A DNA stretch of 64,000 nucleotides from Verpa conica. Its lineage: Eukaryota > Ascomycota > Pezizomycetes > Pezizales > Morchellaceae. Within the stretch, counting starts at the first letter, position 1. Each line of letters starts with the position of its first letter. The translations under genes and the position numbers were made by a program. The notes under the pieces are model-generated. The model did not search any database and was not told the DNA's origin. It saw nothing but the letters and a program-made list of their open reading frames with translations. Shown here piece by piece: positions 1 to 10,700 of this stretch. Location: positions 1,178,001 to 1,242,000 of the forward strand of contig JAUFSD010000024.1 of assembly GCA_033030425.1 (NCBI GenBank), given 5' to 3'.

Positions 1-100
1 TACTATTCATCAGCCTTTGCAAATCTCTCCCGTCGTGTGTCTATACCAAGATAATAGGCAAATCCAAGATCAGCACCTCAATACGCCGCAGGGTGTCACT

Positions 101-1314
101 ATGGATGAGAACATCCTGATGAATATTACTAAGGAGAATGAGTTACTGAAGCGCAGCGTCAAAGAACAAGCCACCCGTTTCCAAGCAGATTTAAAGAGAT
201 TTACAGAATCCAGCGATGCTGAGATCAATAAAGTTAAGGAGGCTGGGGAGAAGGCCTTACAGGAACTCAGTGAATTTTCATTCGAAACACTGCTATCGGC
301 CACTGAGAGCCACTATGATGAGCTCGAGAAGATGCAGGCCTGCCACGTATCCGAATTGGCCGAAATGAGGAAGAAATTCGAGTCTGAGATCTCTGCACTG
401 AAGTCTAAGGCTGAAGCTACTACCATACTGAACACGCCTCTAAGCGAAGACCTACCCACTGATCAGAATACCAACGCTTTTGAACAGCTTGAAATAGAGC
501 AACCTAAGACTGTTGAAGAAAGTACTTCTAGCCTCTGTATGAACCATGGTAAGTCATACGTCTTCACTCTTCACTCCTTCATATCTTCTAATACTATTCT
601 CAACTAGCAGTTGAAACTCATACCTCAACCGAGGAACATTCCCCTTTGGCTGAACTCTCGCGCCGCAATGACGAGATCACATTGATCGAAGAAAATAGCG
701 CTGACAATGACAATTTCAACCCGAAAGCCAATGAGGAAGAATGGAGCAAGCTTAAAGCTGCTGAAGATGCTCTCTTCCAGTCCATCAACTGGGATGATGA
801 GGATTACAACGAGGCCGAGCAAGCTATGGAAGAAGACAAAAATAGTAGAGAGTGTAGCATCGGAGACGATACAGGCAAGTTCATGCCAACCTATCCTTAT
901 GAAGCCTCCACAGAAAACGCAACTACCACTAACACCAAAGTAGCTGCAGATTATATGAATGACACAATGTCAGAACGTTGCCATAACGATTTCACTACGG
1001 ACTCGACCATCGATTATAATAACGGATCTGGTATCTTTAGCCACAATATGGAAATCGCTTATTTCCGCTACATTTTCCGGACCAATGGTCATCCACTTGA
1101 CAAGGGGCGCAGCCATAACGATTACTACCGCAAAATGGCTGTGAGGGGTCGCATTCTCAAAGACCTTCCGGTTGGGTATGGTTGGGTTTTCAATGAAGAT
1201 ACGGATTCGTGGGATCAAGTTCCAACGACCGTCTATAGGTCCCCTGGGGTTATGGGGATTAAGTCTAATGAGCGTGTTGACGCCCTTAGCAAATTGCGCG
1301 AGTGCTCCTATTAA
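101..1314 (+). CDS. acidic coiled-coil protein, unknown function (start uncertain)
   Basis: Two-exon model: exon 1 101-548, intron 549-607 (GTAAGT...CTAG, 59 nt), exon 2 608-1314, joining phase 1 to give 384 aa. I do not recognise the family. Residues about 5-130 are rich in Glu, Lys, Leu and Ala with heptad-like spacing, so probably a coiled coil. A long acidic, low-complexity middle follows, and then a more ordered C-terminal block with aromatic residues (for example AYFRYIFRTNGHPLD and LPVGYGWVFNEDTDSW). No signal peptide or membrane segment is seen, so a cytosolic or nuclear protein is likely. The ATG at 101 is the first in frame, but the frame stays open to base 2, so the gene may have upstream exons or a start outside the window. 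Confidence 0.6.
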
Positions 1315-2793
1315 AATGATAAGACAAAATGTCTTACCCAGTTTTTTGTAACCGGAATTAATATTAAATGATTTTCTTTAACACTTATATCATCTTGTTC
1401 ATTCATTGTATAGCTGATAATATGTAACAGAGGGCACTACCGAACGGTGTACCTCTCCTTCTATAGAAGAAAGCTAAAACAGATAGTAAATGCACAAACA
1501 TGTTTACTCATCGAGTCTTTTTAATCCTGCCCCCGTTCTCTAGTCTTATTAAACTAGCACTACATTAGAGTAACAAGTAATTCCTATAATGAAACCCTGC
1601 CCTGCTAAAGAAAACACTATTCCCCTTGCTACAAAACTTCACAAGTCAAAACGACAAGCCTCTACCCCTTGCAATATGTTAACCTACCCTAGACTCGACC
1701 CCAACTACTAATCAAAAGCACTACGAATATGCATTATTCGTTGGCTCTGTGTATATATGATTAATTTATAGTTCCTTACATAATTCATTTTTGTTGATCA
1801 TTGACCTCTTGGCAAATCCATGTTACACAGATATCGAGTGATTCTGAGTGATGCCGAGTGATGACCCATGAAACTACGCGCCTCGCCTAAACTGCCATAG
1901 AGTTACTACCACCCGATAAGACAAATACCCATAAATTAAGGTATACTCAGCTCATTGAATTTCAATCCCCTTCTCCGGTTATCAAATCATGTAATATACT
2001 AAACAATTCGAAATATTTATGTTATAATATAACAAGCCCCTGAAAAACAATTCAGCTAGATGACCTATGAATAAGCAAAGAACTTTATCACTTGCATGGC
2101 TTACCTTTTCTGGCAAGGGCTATCTTGAGCTGAAAGTCGAGTATCAAATGGAATCATCAAACTCCACCCATGCACATATAGGGGGTTAGAATTGTTGAGC
2201 CAGCCACAGCTCATATCCGCGGGGCCAATACCATGAGACATTCATCTCGTGGACCTCAGGACATAAAGCTAATGTTCAATACCATACTAGCCATCTTCCG
2301 GTGAACTTTACAAATTAGTAGAATATACACAATAATCACTACTCGTGCGGTCATAACACGTAAGAAAGTCTTCCTAATCAGATATAGCATAGAATGCTAC
2401 ATTATAAAAATCTACATATCTCAGTCCCAGTATGTCTCTTCAGCAGTCCAGCATATTTATTATATGCTTAATCAAGGCAAAGTAGCTAACCTAGGACCCA
2501 TAGATGAACCAACCACCCAGTGGGTATTCTACGCCAGCGATTCCCAAATTAAAGAAGAACACCGTTCACTGATCTAAACTCCGGATATGCTTCATAGTGT
2601 CCCTAACCTGCGCCCACAAATGTGCCTACTACTTCGTCAGTTGTAAACTTAGTTTTATATTAATCAATAGAACGAAAATATACGTAGAAGTGTGCAAACA
2701 ATCCAGACAACAGCAATCTCCACCAGCTTCTTTGAACAGTAGCTTCGCAGTATCTAAGGTTAGCCAGACCGCCACGCGAATATCATTGGGAAC
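1315..2793. other. gene-free stretch
   Basis: AT-rich spacer with frequent stops in all frames. The only visible structure is three GAGTGAT words spaced exactly 10 bp apart at 1836, 1846 and 1856. No coding or RNA gene is supported. Confidence 0.6.
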
Positions 2794-3726
2794 CTACAAA
2801 TCTTGTGCGACATGAACAAATCCTGTCCAAACCAGCCAGCTTCCTAGTGCTGGAATCCACCCAAATGCAAACATGCAAAACAGAATTATCTTCCTCCTCC
2901 GCTTGATCTTCCTCAGCTGTTCTTCCGTGATTACTTCACCCTCGCTACATGGTTCATGCCGCGTGCTAAGCCTTTTCCGGATCCATAGATATAATGCTAT
3001 TACAAAGAGAGATGTCGAGATAGCAATCCCATTAACATAGACGATTGCTCCGATATACATCAATCTTGTATGAACATCTGGATCTCCGATTTCCTCGCGT
3101 GTACGAGCATCTGAAATATTCGAGAGCAAATGTATTGTTGGCATAACACCAATAATCTCCAGGATGACCTCCGAGACTATCATGGTAAAGTGACTAGATT
3201 GGTAATTCCCCATCCACATAGCACGGTTCTTGATAAGACCTATTTTTTCCATTGCTTTTGAAAAGATGTAGCATACCACAATTGTAATCCAGGTTCCTCT
3301 CGGCCTAGCCAACGACATGAGGATCACCGCATTTAACGTCATAATACCCGTATTATACGCAAGATAAGCCCCAACGGTTGTTGACATAAGCTCCAAAAGA
3401 ATCATAATAATAGCTGGGATATATACCGTCAAGCGTAGGAAAGACTTTGGCTGCGGAATCGAAGTATCATCAGTCTCCGGCCCAGGTAACAACCCGCAGG
3501 TAAGGCGAGAACGGAATGTAGCACGGCCGAGCAAGAAAGACCCAAGGAGTGTAAGCAGATTGACAATGGCAAATGTGACTAGGGATGACATTGGAGATGC
3601 ACATGGAGTCAGGGCGTTCTCGGATACGGTCCCATTAGCTACCGAGCCGTGGCTTTTTGTGTTAACCCAGCTAGGAGGAAGTGAGGCAATTTGGTGCTCT
3701 ACACCATGATCAGAAGCGGAGGACAT
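2794..3726 (-). CDS. multi-pass membrane protein, unknown fungal family
   Basis: Single-exon ORF of 310 aa from the ATG at 3726; the longer frame starts with GTG. It has roughly six or seven hydrophobic segments: LVTFAIVNLLTLLGSFLLG, IPAIIMILLELMSTTVGAYL, a segment beginning GTWITIVVCYIF, MIVSEVILEIIGVMPTIHLL, a segment around GAIVYVNGIAISTSLFVIAL, and LFCMFAFGWIPALGSWLVW. A basic loop (KIKRRRK) precedes the last segment. The Ser-rich N-terminus has no clear signal peptide. The fold suggests a plasma- or endomembrane protein, but no motif identifies a transporter or receptor class. It is divergent from the Myb/SANT-like gene at 4429, sharing about 700 bp of upstream DNA. Confidence 0.7.
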   Translation of the reverse strand: MSSASDHGVEHQIASLPPSWVNTKSHGSVANGTVSENALTPCASPMSSLVTFAIVNLLTLLGSFLLGRATFRSRLTCGLLPGPETDDTSIPQPKSFLRLTVYIPAIIMILLELMSTTVGAYLAYNTGIMTLNAVILMSLARPRGTWITIVVCYIFSKAMEKIGLIKNRAMWMGNYQSSHFTMIVSEVILEIIGVMPTIHLLSNISDARTREEIGDPDVHTRLMYIGAIVYVNGIAISTSLFVIALYLWIRKRLSTRHEPCSEGEVITEEQLRKIKRRRKIILFCMFAFGWIPALGSWLVWTGFVHVAQDL

Positions 3727-4428
3727 TGATTTGATCACAGATACGGAACGAGAAAGAATGGGAAATAGAAAGGGCCTCTGAAGTGAAGATTAGGGGATGA
3801 CGTTGCTCGGCGCCCGTTGAATGTACTTGTACCTACACCAAAAGCATCGGAGAGGACAGCATTACATGTAGATGAATGCCCGTTTCCCCAGTGATAGAAA
3901 GTGCATATCTCCACAGCTACAGTAGCTATACTTATCAGGGGAATATGAAACTATGACTGGTACGAGACTTGTAACATACATGGTATTATTGGTGAGTGAT
4001 ATCACATGACCCAGCCAACCCGCAGAAGGGTTTCCAGATACCATTGAAGGAGCTGATGTGAATATGATGATCCTTTATTCTCATGATTCTCGTCTGTGTG
4101 TGTTATTACTATTAGTCTCGGCGGCTTTTGTCTCTTTATTGAAATTATATCGCGGTAAAGCCCCCTTGGTATATGTATGAGCAAGCCCTGCAATACCTGG
4201 TGGGCGGAGGTATATATAAGTAACTCTTCCCCAGGCCTACGTCAACTTTCTCATACTTACCCTTATATCAGAGAACACATACTCACCTCAAGTACAACCT
4301 TTCTTATTCCTTCACCCTAGCTTATCCCATATCTACGTACAATTACCCCCTACCACTTATTTCATCAGCATACTACAAGACTTACAGAAATAATTATAAT
4401 TTCACCAGAAGGCCAGGGAGAACTAGGA
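3727..4428. promoter_or_regulatory. shared divergent promoter region
   Basis: Intergenic DNA between the ATG of the minus-strand membrane protein (3726) and the plus-strand Myb/SANT-like gene (4429). The plus side has a TATA-like box and a pyrimidine-rich leader with many CCTT/CTTACC words, as in fungal core promoters. Shared regulation is inferred from layout only. Confidence 0.45.
4211..4219 (+). promoter_or_regulatory. TATA box upstream of the Myb/SANT-like gene
   Basis: The sequence TATATATAA lies about 210 bp before the ATG at 4429 and is followed by a C/T-rich leader. Confidence 0.4.
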
Positions 4429-5679
4429 ATGTCTCTCGGGAAGCACAGCAGCGACGGAATCAAGCGTCTAATTGATCTAATAATATCAGAGATGAAATCA
4501 GGTCAGGTAAAAACTAATGAAACGGGTAGGCGCCTTACCGATATAGGATGGATTAACGTTCATAAGGCGTACAACGAGCACGAAACAATACAAGTCTCCA
4601 TGAGAGCTCTGAAATCTAGATATAGCAGGGTGACCATTCCCGGTTCCATGTCCTCTCCTGTTCTTCTTAAGCTAACCCGTGATAGCTTAAATACGAATAC
4701 AAAGTATTCTTAAAAATGAAACAGAGTGGTCGATTCTCCTGGGATGACACTTCTGGAAAGCTCACTGCTTTGAAGCCTGGTCGGGACCGCTATATCAAAG
4801 TAAGTCGAGCTCCTAACGGAACTAGAACGTATGAGCTTATATTAATTTTCTTAGTCGAGATCCTATAGTAAACGGTACCGGAAAAAAAGTCTTCCCTGGT
4901 TTCTTGAGCTAGGTGCGATATTTTCTGATAACCCGACAGTTGGAGAGTTCCCCCCCGTAGCTATTCTCCAGAGCTCTGAGAGAACTCCTGAAAACAAAAC
5001 AACCCAGGACATGACCGGTACTGGTGAGACCGAGCCTGACGATACTTACCTTAATGAGACCGGCCCAAGTGAGATCGACCCCGAGACCAACCCGGGGTGT
5101 TCAAATCAGCACACTTCTATAATCTCGTTAGAAAGTCATCTACATAATCTAGACATTCTGAACACTAGTATTCCCAGCGTTCCAAAAGATCAAGAGCAGA
5201 CAACTTCATCCTATAGTGTGGGGGAATTTCGGTCTGAAACCGAATATCAACCGCTATATGGAGTAGAAATGATGGAGTTGCTAGAAGGCACAATGCTAGG
5301 CATGTCACCTTCGTTTCAAGAAGAGCTCGAAGATTTTACCGCTACTATCCCTGTAGATTTTGACCCCCAAAGATTAGAGGAAGGTCACGCTTCCCATGAG
5401 ATTATGACAGAATATACAATATCAGAAAATGGTTTAAACGGCAACACTGAGCACCCTCCGGTGGTCGAAGCAGCACTTGAAGTCTTCTTAAACGAATATA
5501 GCTCCAGGTTGAGCTCCCAAGAGCTTACAGCCGGTATGGAGCTCTTTCAGGACATCTCCATGGCTCATGATTTCTGTACGATGGATGACGGGCCAGCAAG
5601 GGATGCATGGGTCATGCAGAATCTTGAGACGGCTATGGCGGACTGGCCAGGGGAAATTATATTTGATGATTTCGAATAA
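4429..5679 (+). CDS. Myb/SANT-like DNA-binding protein with acidic C-terminus
   Basis: Three exons: 4429-4629, 4686-4799 and 4855-5679. The introns of 56 and 55 nt are both phase 0; the first has a weak GTGACC donor but a good GCTAAC branch site. The product is 379 aa. The joined N-terminal 120 residues fit the Myb/SANT-like (trihelix-type, Myb_DNA-bind_3) pattern: a helix with LIDLIISEMKSGQ, then LKSRYSR/LKYEYKVFL across the first splice, then QSGRFSWDD and LPWFLELGAIFSD. This domain is shared with transposon-related proteins and fungal regulators. The remaining ~250 residues are acidic and Ser/Thr/Glu-rich, ending EIIFDDFE, and could be an activation region. Nuclear DNA binding is inferred from the family. 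No transposase domain is adjacent. Confidence 0.75.
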
Positions 5680-7729
5680 TCAAGCGGTTTCACTGCTGTG
5701 AGCCAATGATAGCAGTTTGTGTCCAGAGCTTTTAGCACCCACCACTATTATTTATGCCAGTATCAATAGCCTGATTTAGGAATTCTTAAGCCCTTATATG
5801 AGAGAGTTGATTTTACACTCTGAAGTATAGCGGTCTATTAGAATACATGTAGCCAGTTCTTTTACTCACTTTCAAATATATAATAGAAATAATAAACACT
5901 AGTTTTGGCTGATAGTGATGTATCACACCGCCGTGCAATAAACCCCTATTCTGGCCTAGTTAATCTAGCGTAGGCTGCAATTGTATGTCTACACCCCACC
6001 CAGAACACCTCTAATATTGCCCTCCATTATCCTAGTTAAACTAAACTCCCACACGTGATAACAGAAAATCGCCAAAGACTACAATTCCAGTATTTAATCC
6101 ATCATATAATCATGAATTTAATTCGATCTTTGTAATTCTAGCGGTGATGTACCTATCGTACCGGGAAACAAGACACTCTCTACCACTTCGCCTCTTTACC
6201 TACTTGTAATACAGACAGCGGATATTCAGGTCCAAAGACCGGATACAGTGGTCTTTCCGGTTTATAACATTAACTATCTATCATAATTATCGTAAACTAA
6301 TAAGGCGTCATGACTCCTAATAACCCCAATACTCCACAGCTTCAATACCTACAAGAGGGTCATGTTATCATTTACCATATTAGCCTACCAACCGAATGCA
6401 CAATCTATACTCAATACAATGGTAGAAACAGTCAGATAAACAGTTGAAGGCATCAGCGGAGATATACATCCCTTCAAAAAATTCATTGTAGTATCAGTTG
6501 AGCCGCCTTCTCCGGTAATGTGACCTAACTACAGGCCTCTTGGGGGATGCTAAAATTCTGATAACAACATGGCTGCATACAGTAGATGATCATATGATAT
6601 AATAGGGGTAAAAAAAATAAAATAGAACTGGAAGACTGTTTTCACTTCATAAATATCAAACGAATTCGGTTATTCACTATATATTTAAAGATATAAATAA
6701 ATAAAAAAAGAATTGGCAATCCTCAAACAATCGAGTGATCATTTGTGAATATTAGTGAACCCATGCTCGAGTGATATCCGATGAATCACTTCTACACACC
6801 CACCTTAACCACTACAATGATGATAGGATAACAAACAAACCTACCACACAGACACTCCATACTACCTAATAACCACAGGACCCATCTCGGCATGGCCGCC
6901 TTCTAAACCTCCAGAACATATATCAACAGCACGGTGTTCTTTAAGGACTAGTCGGGACTTGCCGCAATTGGGTGCGGCTTAAAAGCTTATATGGGCTTGG
7001 CATGTTTCTAAGTTCACCCTCTTGGGAGCATATCACCTCCTCCTAGGGATCAATAAAAACTAATTCTATCAGCGGATGAAGGTGGTGAAGCTTATCGACC
7101 GGCGCTCTTCTGCAATACGTTATAGTAAGTACTCGCTGATGAGACCCAATACTTTCAGAGGGCCTAGCGCTTAGGCTAAGGTAGATGATCTTCATAAAAT
7201 CAGGCAACCCACCCCAATAGGTTTCAAAGGCAACACCATAAATGAAGCCAGGAAGCAGTCAACCCAATAAGAAAAAATTGCCACCCCCTAAGAACGAGAT
7301 TTCATGGCATAACATAACTCCAATGTCAGACAAGATTGAAGCCCGACCATACAATTGATAAGATCGAGTCACGTGGCCTGCACAGCGCACCAGCAATCTT
7401 GGCAATTGTTTCATTCTGCCGAAACATCCGCCCACGACCCTAACCCACGAACTTTTTAACCGTCGACCCCTCAATTACATACGAAGCCGGAGGCGGATAT
7501 CAAAGGAAATGATAAGAAAAAAATAATAGAAAACAGAAGAAACATCTAACTTTGCTCATACATGCGTTGCTTGAGAGAACACTATTTCAAAAAGAAAAGA
7601 GAATACCCGTAGAGAAATGGTATCATCTGTATCGAGCATGGAGTGATCTCCACAAAAATCAAAACTTAGTCCTCCATACATAGTCAGAATATACATCCGA
7701 GAAACACAAAATTCGCTACCCAGTTTGAC
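5680..7729. other. gene-free stretch
   Basis: AT-rich, stop-dense spacer. The longest frame here (71 codons, minus, near 7259-7474) has no recognisable composition or motif. Two GAGTGAT words occur at 6733 and 6770. Nothing else is supported. Confidence 0.6.
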
Positions 7730-9625
7730 CTAACTCCGCTTGGAGAAAAGATATTTCCTTGTGAGAATAAATCCGATAATCGTGGCTATTCCCACAACAA
7801 CAGTTGGTTTGCTCTTCAAGAAGTCGAGGGGGGTTCCACTTTTCGCAGGTGGCTCGCCAGATCGCCCCTTGGGGGTTCCATCAGCGTTGAATGGGCATGC
7901 TGCAGGAGTCTCCTTGGGAATCGGTACAGCTTTGGGGGTTCCGTCAGGGTTGTACGGACATGCGGCAGGGGTTTCTTTAGGAATAGGTGCAGCCTTAGGG
8001 GTTCCATCAGGGTTATACGGGCACGCGGCGGGGGTCTCTTTTGGAATAGGTGCGGCCTTCGGTGTTCCATCAGCGTTGTATGGGCAGTCTGCAGGTGTTT
8101 CTTTCGGGATTGGGGTGGGGTCGGCTGGTGTCTTTGAAGATCCATCCGGGTTGTAGGGACAAGCAGCAGGAGTTTCAGCAGGAATTGGAGCAGCCTTTGG
8201 TGTTCCGTCGGGATTATATGGACACTCGGCAGGTGTTTCCTTGGGAACTGGGGCGGCCTTGGGGGTCCCGTCTGCGTTGTAAGGACATTCGTCAGGTGTA
8301 TCTTTGGGAAGTGGAGCGGCTTTAGGTGTTCCATCAGCGTTGTACGGGCACTCTGCTGGGGTATCCTTAGACGGCACTTCCTTTGGAACACCGGCAGCTA
8401 AAGCTGCAGTAGAGGAACCTGGTGAAGCAGAGGAGATAGTGCTATCCTTGACAACATCAGCAAACGAAGGGGGTGACTCTTTAGGAACCTCGGCAGCCAG
8501 TGCAGCAGTAGAGGAGTCTGGTGAAGCAGAAGAGATAGTGCTATCCTTGACAACATCAGCAAATGAAGGAGGTGTTTCTTTAGGAACCCCGGCAGCCAGT
8601 GCAGCAGTCGTGGATAATGGAGATACAAGTGAAACTGTATCAGCTGGGGCCTCGGTATCAGCGCTTTCATTGATGCTAGGTGTCTCTACAACTGTCGGTT
8701 CGAGGGGGCTGCTGTCGGTGGCGTCTGGGGCAGTATCGGTTGTTTCTGGGGCTGTATCTGTTGTTGCTGGGGCATCAACGACTGACTCTGGTACCTCAAC
8801 AGCCGCTTCCGGTACCTCAACAACATCTTCTGAACCATCTTCAGAGGATCCTGAAGATTTTGAGGATTCTGAGGAGTCGTCTACGGTCTTGTCGGTCTCC
8901 TCCACAGTTCCGGCGGTCTCGGCAGCCTCGGCGGCTTCGGTAGTATCGTTTACAGGCTCGCTAGCATCGTCTGCACTCTCGGTGGCGGCTTCGGTGGTAT
9001 CGTTTACGAGTTCGCTAGCGTCGTCTGTGATATCGGTAGAGGCTTGCTCGGTTTCAGAAGTCGCATCAGCAGCAGTGATATGCACGGCTTCAGCATCAAC
9101 TGCGTTAGGATCAGCCACCTCGCTGTCAAATGATGACTCGGAGGCAATCTCGAAGGTCTCATGGTCAGCACTGATGTTGACAGCCGAGGCATCAAGGGGC
9201 TCCTTATCAGCTCCTTCATCATCTCCACCGACGTCCTCAGAGGAAGACTCGGAATCATCACTATCCTCCTCTGACTTGGCACCCTCATCGACCTGTGTTG
9301 CCGCACTTTCTACCTCCTCTTCGGCATCCTCCTCCACCTCACCGGCCGGCCTCTCATAGCCCTCAAAGTCCTCGGTGATTAAGATATTGTTCTCGATACC
9401 GTCCTCAAATTCCTTACGGGCGTCGGGATCAATGACCCATTCGCCGTCGACGACGAACTTGTATTGTGTCTTTTCGACGGGAAGCGATACCCTTGCGACA
9501 AAAGCATCGTCCTCTCTGAAAAGCTGGGTACTTTTCCCCCAGGCATCGAAAGTGCCGGTGACATAAACTTCCTGGACCTCGCCGGACGGGTCATTCCACT
9601 TGAAAGTAAAGTAGCCTGTCGTCAT
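7730..9625 (-). CDS. CBM48 (AMPK-beta-like glycogen-binding) protein with Cys-repeat array and C-terminal membrane anchor
   Basis: Intronless, 631 aa, ATG at 9625. Residues 4-90 are an AMPK1-CBM/CBM48 module, with FKWNDPSGEVQEVYVTGTF, DAWGK, YKFVVDGEWVIDPDARKE and NNILI, as in yeast Crp1/Mdg1 and AMPK beta; this fold binds glycogen-like alpha-glucans. A long acidic Glu/Asp/Ser/Thr/Ala-rich linker follows (about 95-335), then about 2.4 copies of a 33-aa unit with ETPPSFADVVKDS (about 338-414). Next come eight units of about 21 aa with the core CPYNxDGTPKAAP (420-586), each carrying one Cys. The last 26 residues hold one hydrophobic helix, VVVGIATIIGFIL, followed by a basic tip (RKYLFSKRS), as in tail-anchored proteins. 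No N-terminal signal peptide is seen, so the CBM should face the cytosol. A glycogen-to-membrane tether is an inference. Confidence 0.85.
   Translation of the reverse strand: MTTGYFTFKWNDPSGEVQEVYVTGTFDAWGKSTQLFREDDAFVARVSLPVEKTQYKFVVDGEWVIDPDARKEFEDGIENNILITEDFEGYERPAGEVEEDAEEEVESAATQVDEGAKSEEDSDDSESSSEDVGGDDEGADKEPLDASAVNISADHETFEIASESSFDSEVADPNAVDAEAVHITAADATSETEQASTDITDDASELVNDTTEAATESADDASEPVNDTTEAAEAAETAGTVEETDKTVDDSSESSKSSGSSEDGSEDVVEVPEAAVEVPESVVDAPATTDTAPETTDTAPDATDSSPLEPTVVETPSINESADTEAPADTVSLVSPLSTTAALAAGVPKETPPSFADVVKDSTISSASPDSSTAALAAEVPKESPPSFADVVKDSTISSASPGSSTAALAAGVPKEVPSKDTPAECPYNADGTPKAAPLPKDTPDECPYNADGTPKAAPVPKETPAECPYNPDGTPKAAPIPAETPAACPYNPDGSSKTPADPTPIPKETPADCPYNADGTPKAAPIPKETPAACPYNPDGTPKAAPIPKETPAACPYNPDGTPKAVPIPKETPAACPFNADGTPKGRSGEPPAKSGTPLDFLKSKPTVVVGIATIIGFILTRKYLFSKRS
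7866..8368 (-). repeat. in-gene 63-bp tandem repeat, 8 units
   Basis: Eight tandem units encode K-E/D-TPA-x-CPYN-A/P-DGTPKAAP-x-P. Seven of the eight are full; the fourth is lengthened to 75 bp (DGSSKTPADPTPIP) and the last is shortened. Units differ at third codon positions and a few residues, so this is an older array with selection on the peptide core, including one Cys per unit. Confidence 0.85.
8384..8614 (-). repeat. in-gene 99-bp tandem repeat, about 2.4 units
   Basis: Two near-identical copies and a partial third encode TAALAAGVPKETPPSFADVV plus KDSTISSASP. They lie just N-terminal to the Cys-repeat array in the CBM48 protein. Confidence 0.75.
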
Positions 9626-10700
9626 GACGGTGATTCTTGCTTATTCGATAGGCTTGTAGTGTTTCAGGTGTACGGGAGATCACCTGATTTGCGGGGGCGG
9701 GGGGTAAACTGGCAACACGTGCGGGGTATGTCCTTCACAATGTGAGGGCGAGAAAACAAGAGCAGTGATAGGGGATAGAGACAAGATGAGATGAAGAGGA
9801 AGGAGGAGAGGCCAGAGAGCAGATGCGAGAGGAAGTAGATGAGGAGAATGAAGATTTCTCATTGACTCGTCGTCGTGCGCATGAAACACCACGTCAGAGG
9901 TAGAAAGTTGAAAATCTTTGCCGACCGGGTAACCTTTGCATTTTTTTCCCCGAGTTTCTGTGCGGCTCTGCGGGAAACGGCGAGAGTGGGATAGGATACA
10001 TGTAACATTGCTTGTCTGGGTGAATATATTCAGGCATTCCTCGTTGTTGATTAGAAACCTGATTATGGAAGTTGGATTAGGGTGAGTATACTGCTGACGG
10101 GCGCTTCTCGAAACTCTTGTCAAGGGGGCTTACTTGCTTCTATGTAGCACCGTAGCACATCCTAATAAACCTCAATATTAGACCCAATATCATACACCAC
10201 CAAACCCCCCGAGCCTATATGTATCTCAACACCGGGAGAAGAACATGCTTTATTCTACTCTACTCTACAGCTACTCACTTAAGCGAGGTTGGCCTGTCTG
10301 CTTCTTGATTACAACACCAAAAGGACAAGGATCTCAGTCGAACCGGCTCCAGAACCCCCGGGATATTAGCCATCCGAGACCAAAAAGGCAGCTGCGAAAC
10401 GGAATATCGGTCCATTCAATGTGTACCCCACCGGGAAAATAGGGCTCTAGAAGTTTTTGAACCTTCAAAGGGGGGACCTTCCTGGGGTCTGGGTCCCCCC
10501 ATATCAACTTTCATCCCATCAACCTTAAACTTACGACTGCATCTCATTCCCGCAGTCGGTGAAGATCGATTAACCCCCGGATCCTCACACGGTGCACCTA
10601 CACTTCAATATCTCTAATTTCTAGAGCTTGTCGTTATTAATCAACTGTCAAACCCCAAGAACGGAACACAGGCTATAGGTTTTTAAATATCCACTCCTAA
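9626..10700. other. intergenic region between divergent genes
   Basis: Upstream DNA of both the CBM48 gene (-) and the RTA1-like gene (+). It contains CT/GA-rich stretches and C-runs but no supported gene. A 147-codon minus frame at 9680-10123 lies wholly in the CBM48 leader side and has no recognisable protein features. Confidence 0.5.

Noticed and set aside
8304..9359. 351-codon plus-strand ORF, Ser/Ala/Val-rich
   Set aside because: It is the antisense shadow of the Glu/Asp/Ala/Thr-rich linker of the CBM48 gene; skewed codons on the real strand remove antisense stops.
9680..10123. 147-codon minus ORF upstream of the CBM48 gene
   Set aside because: Arg/Ser/Leu/Pro-rich with no domain, in the leader region; composition fits CT/GA-rich DNA rather than protein.
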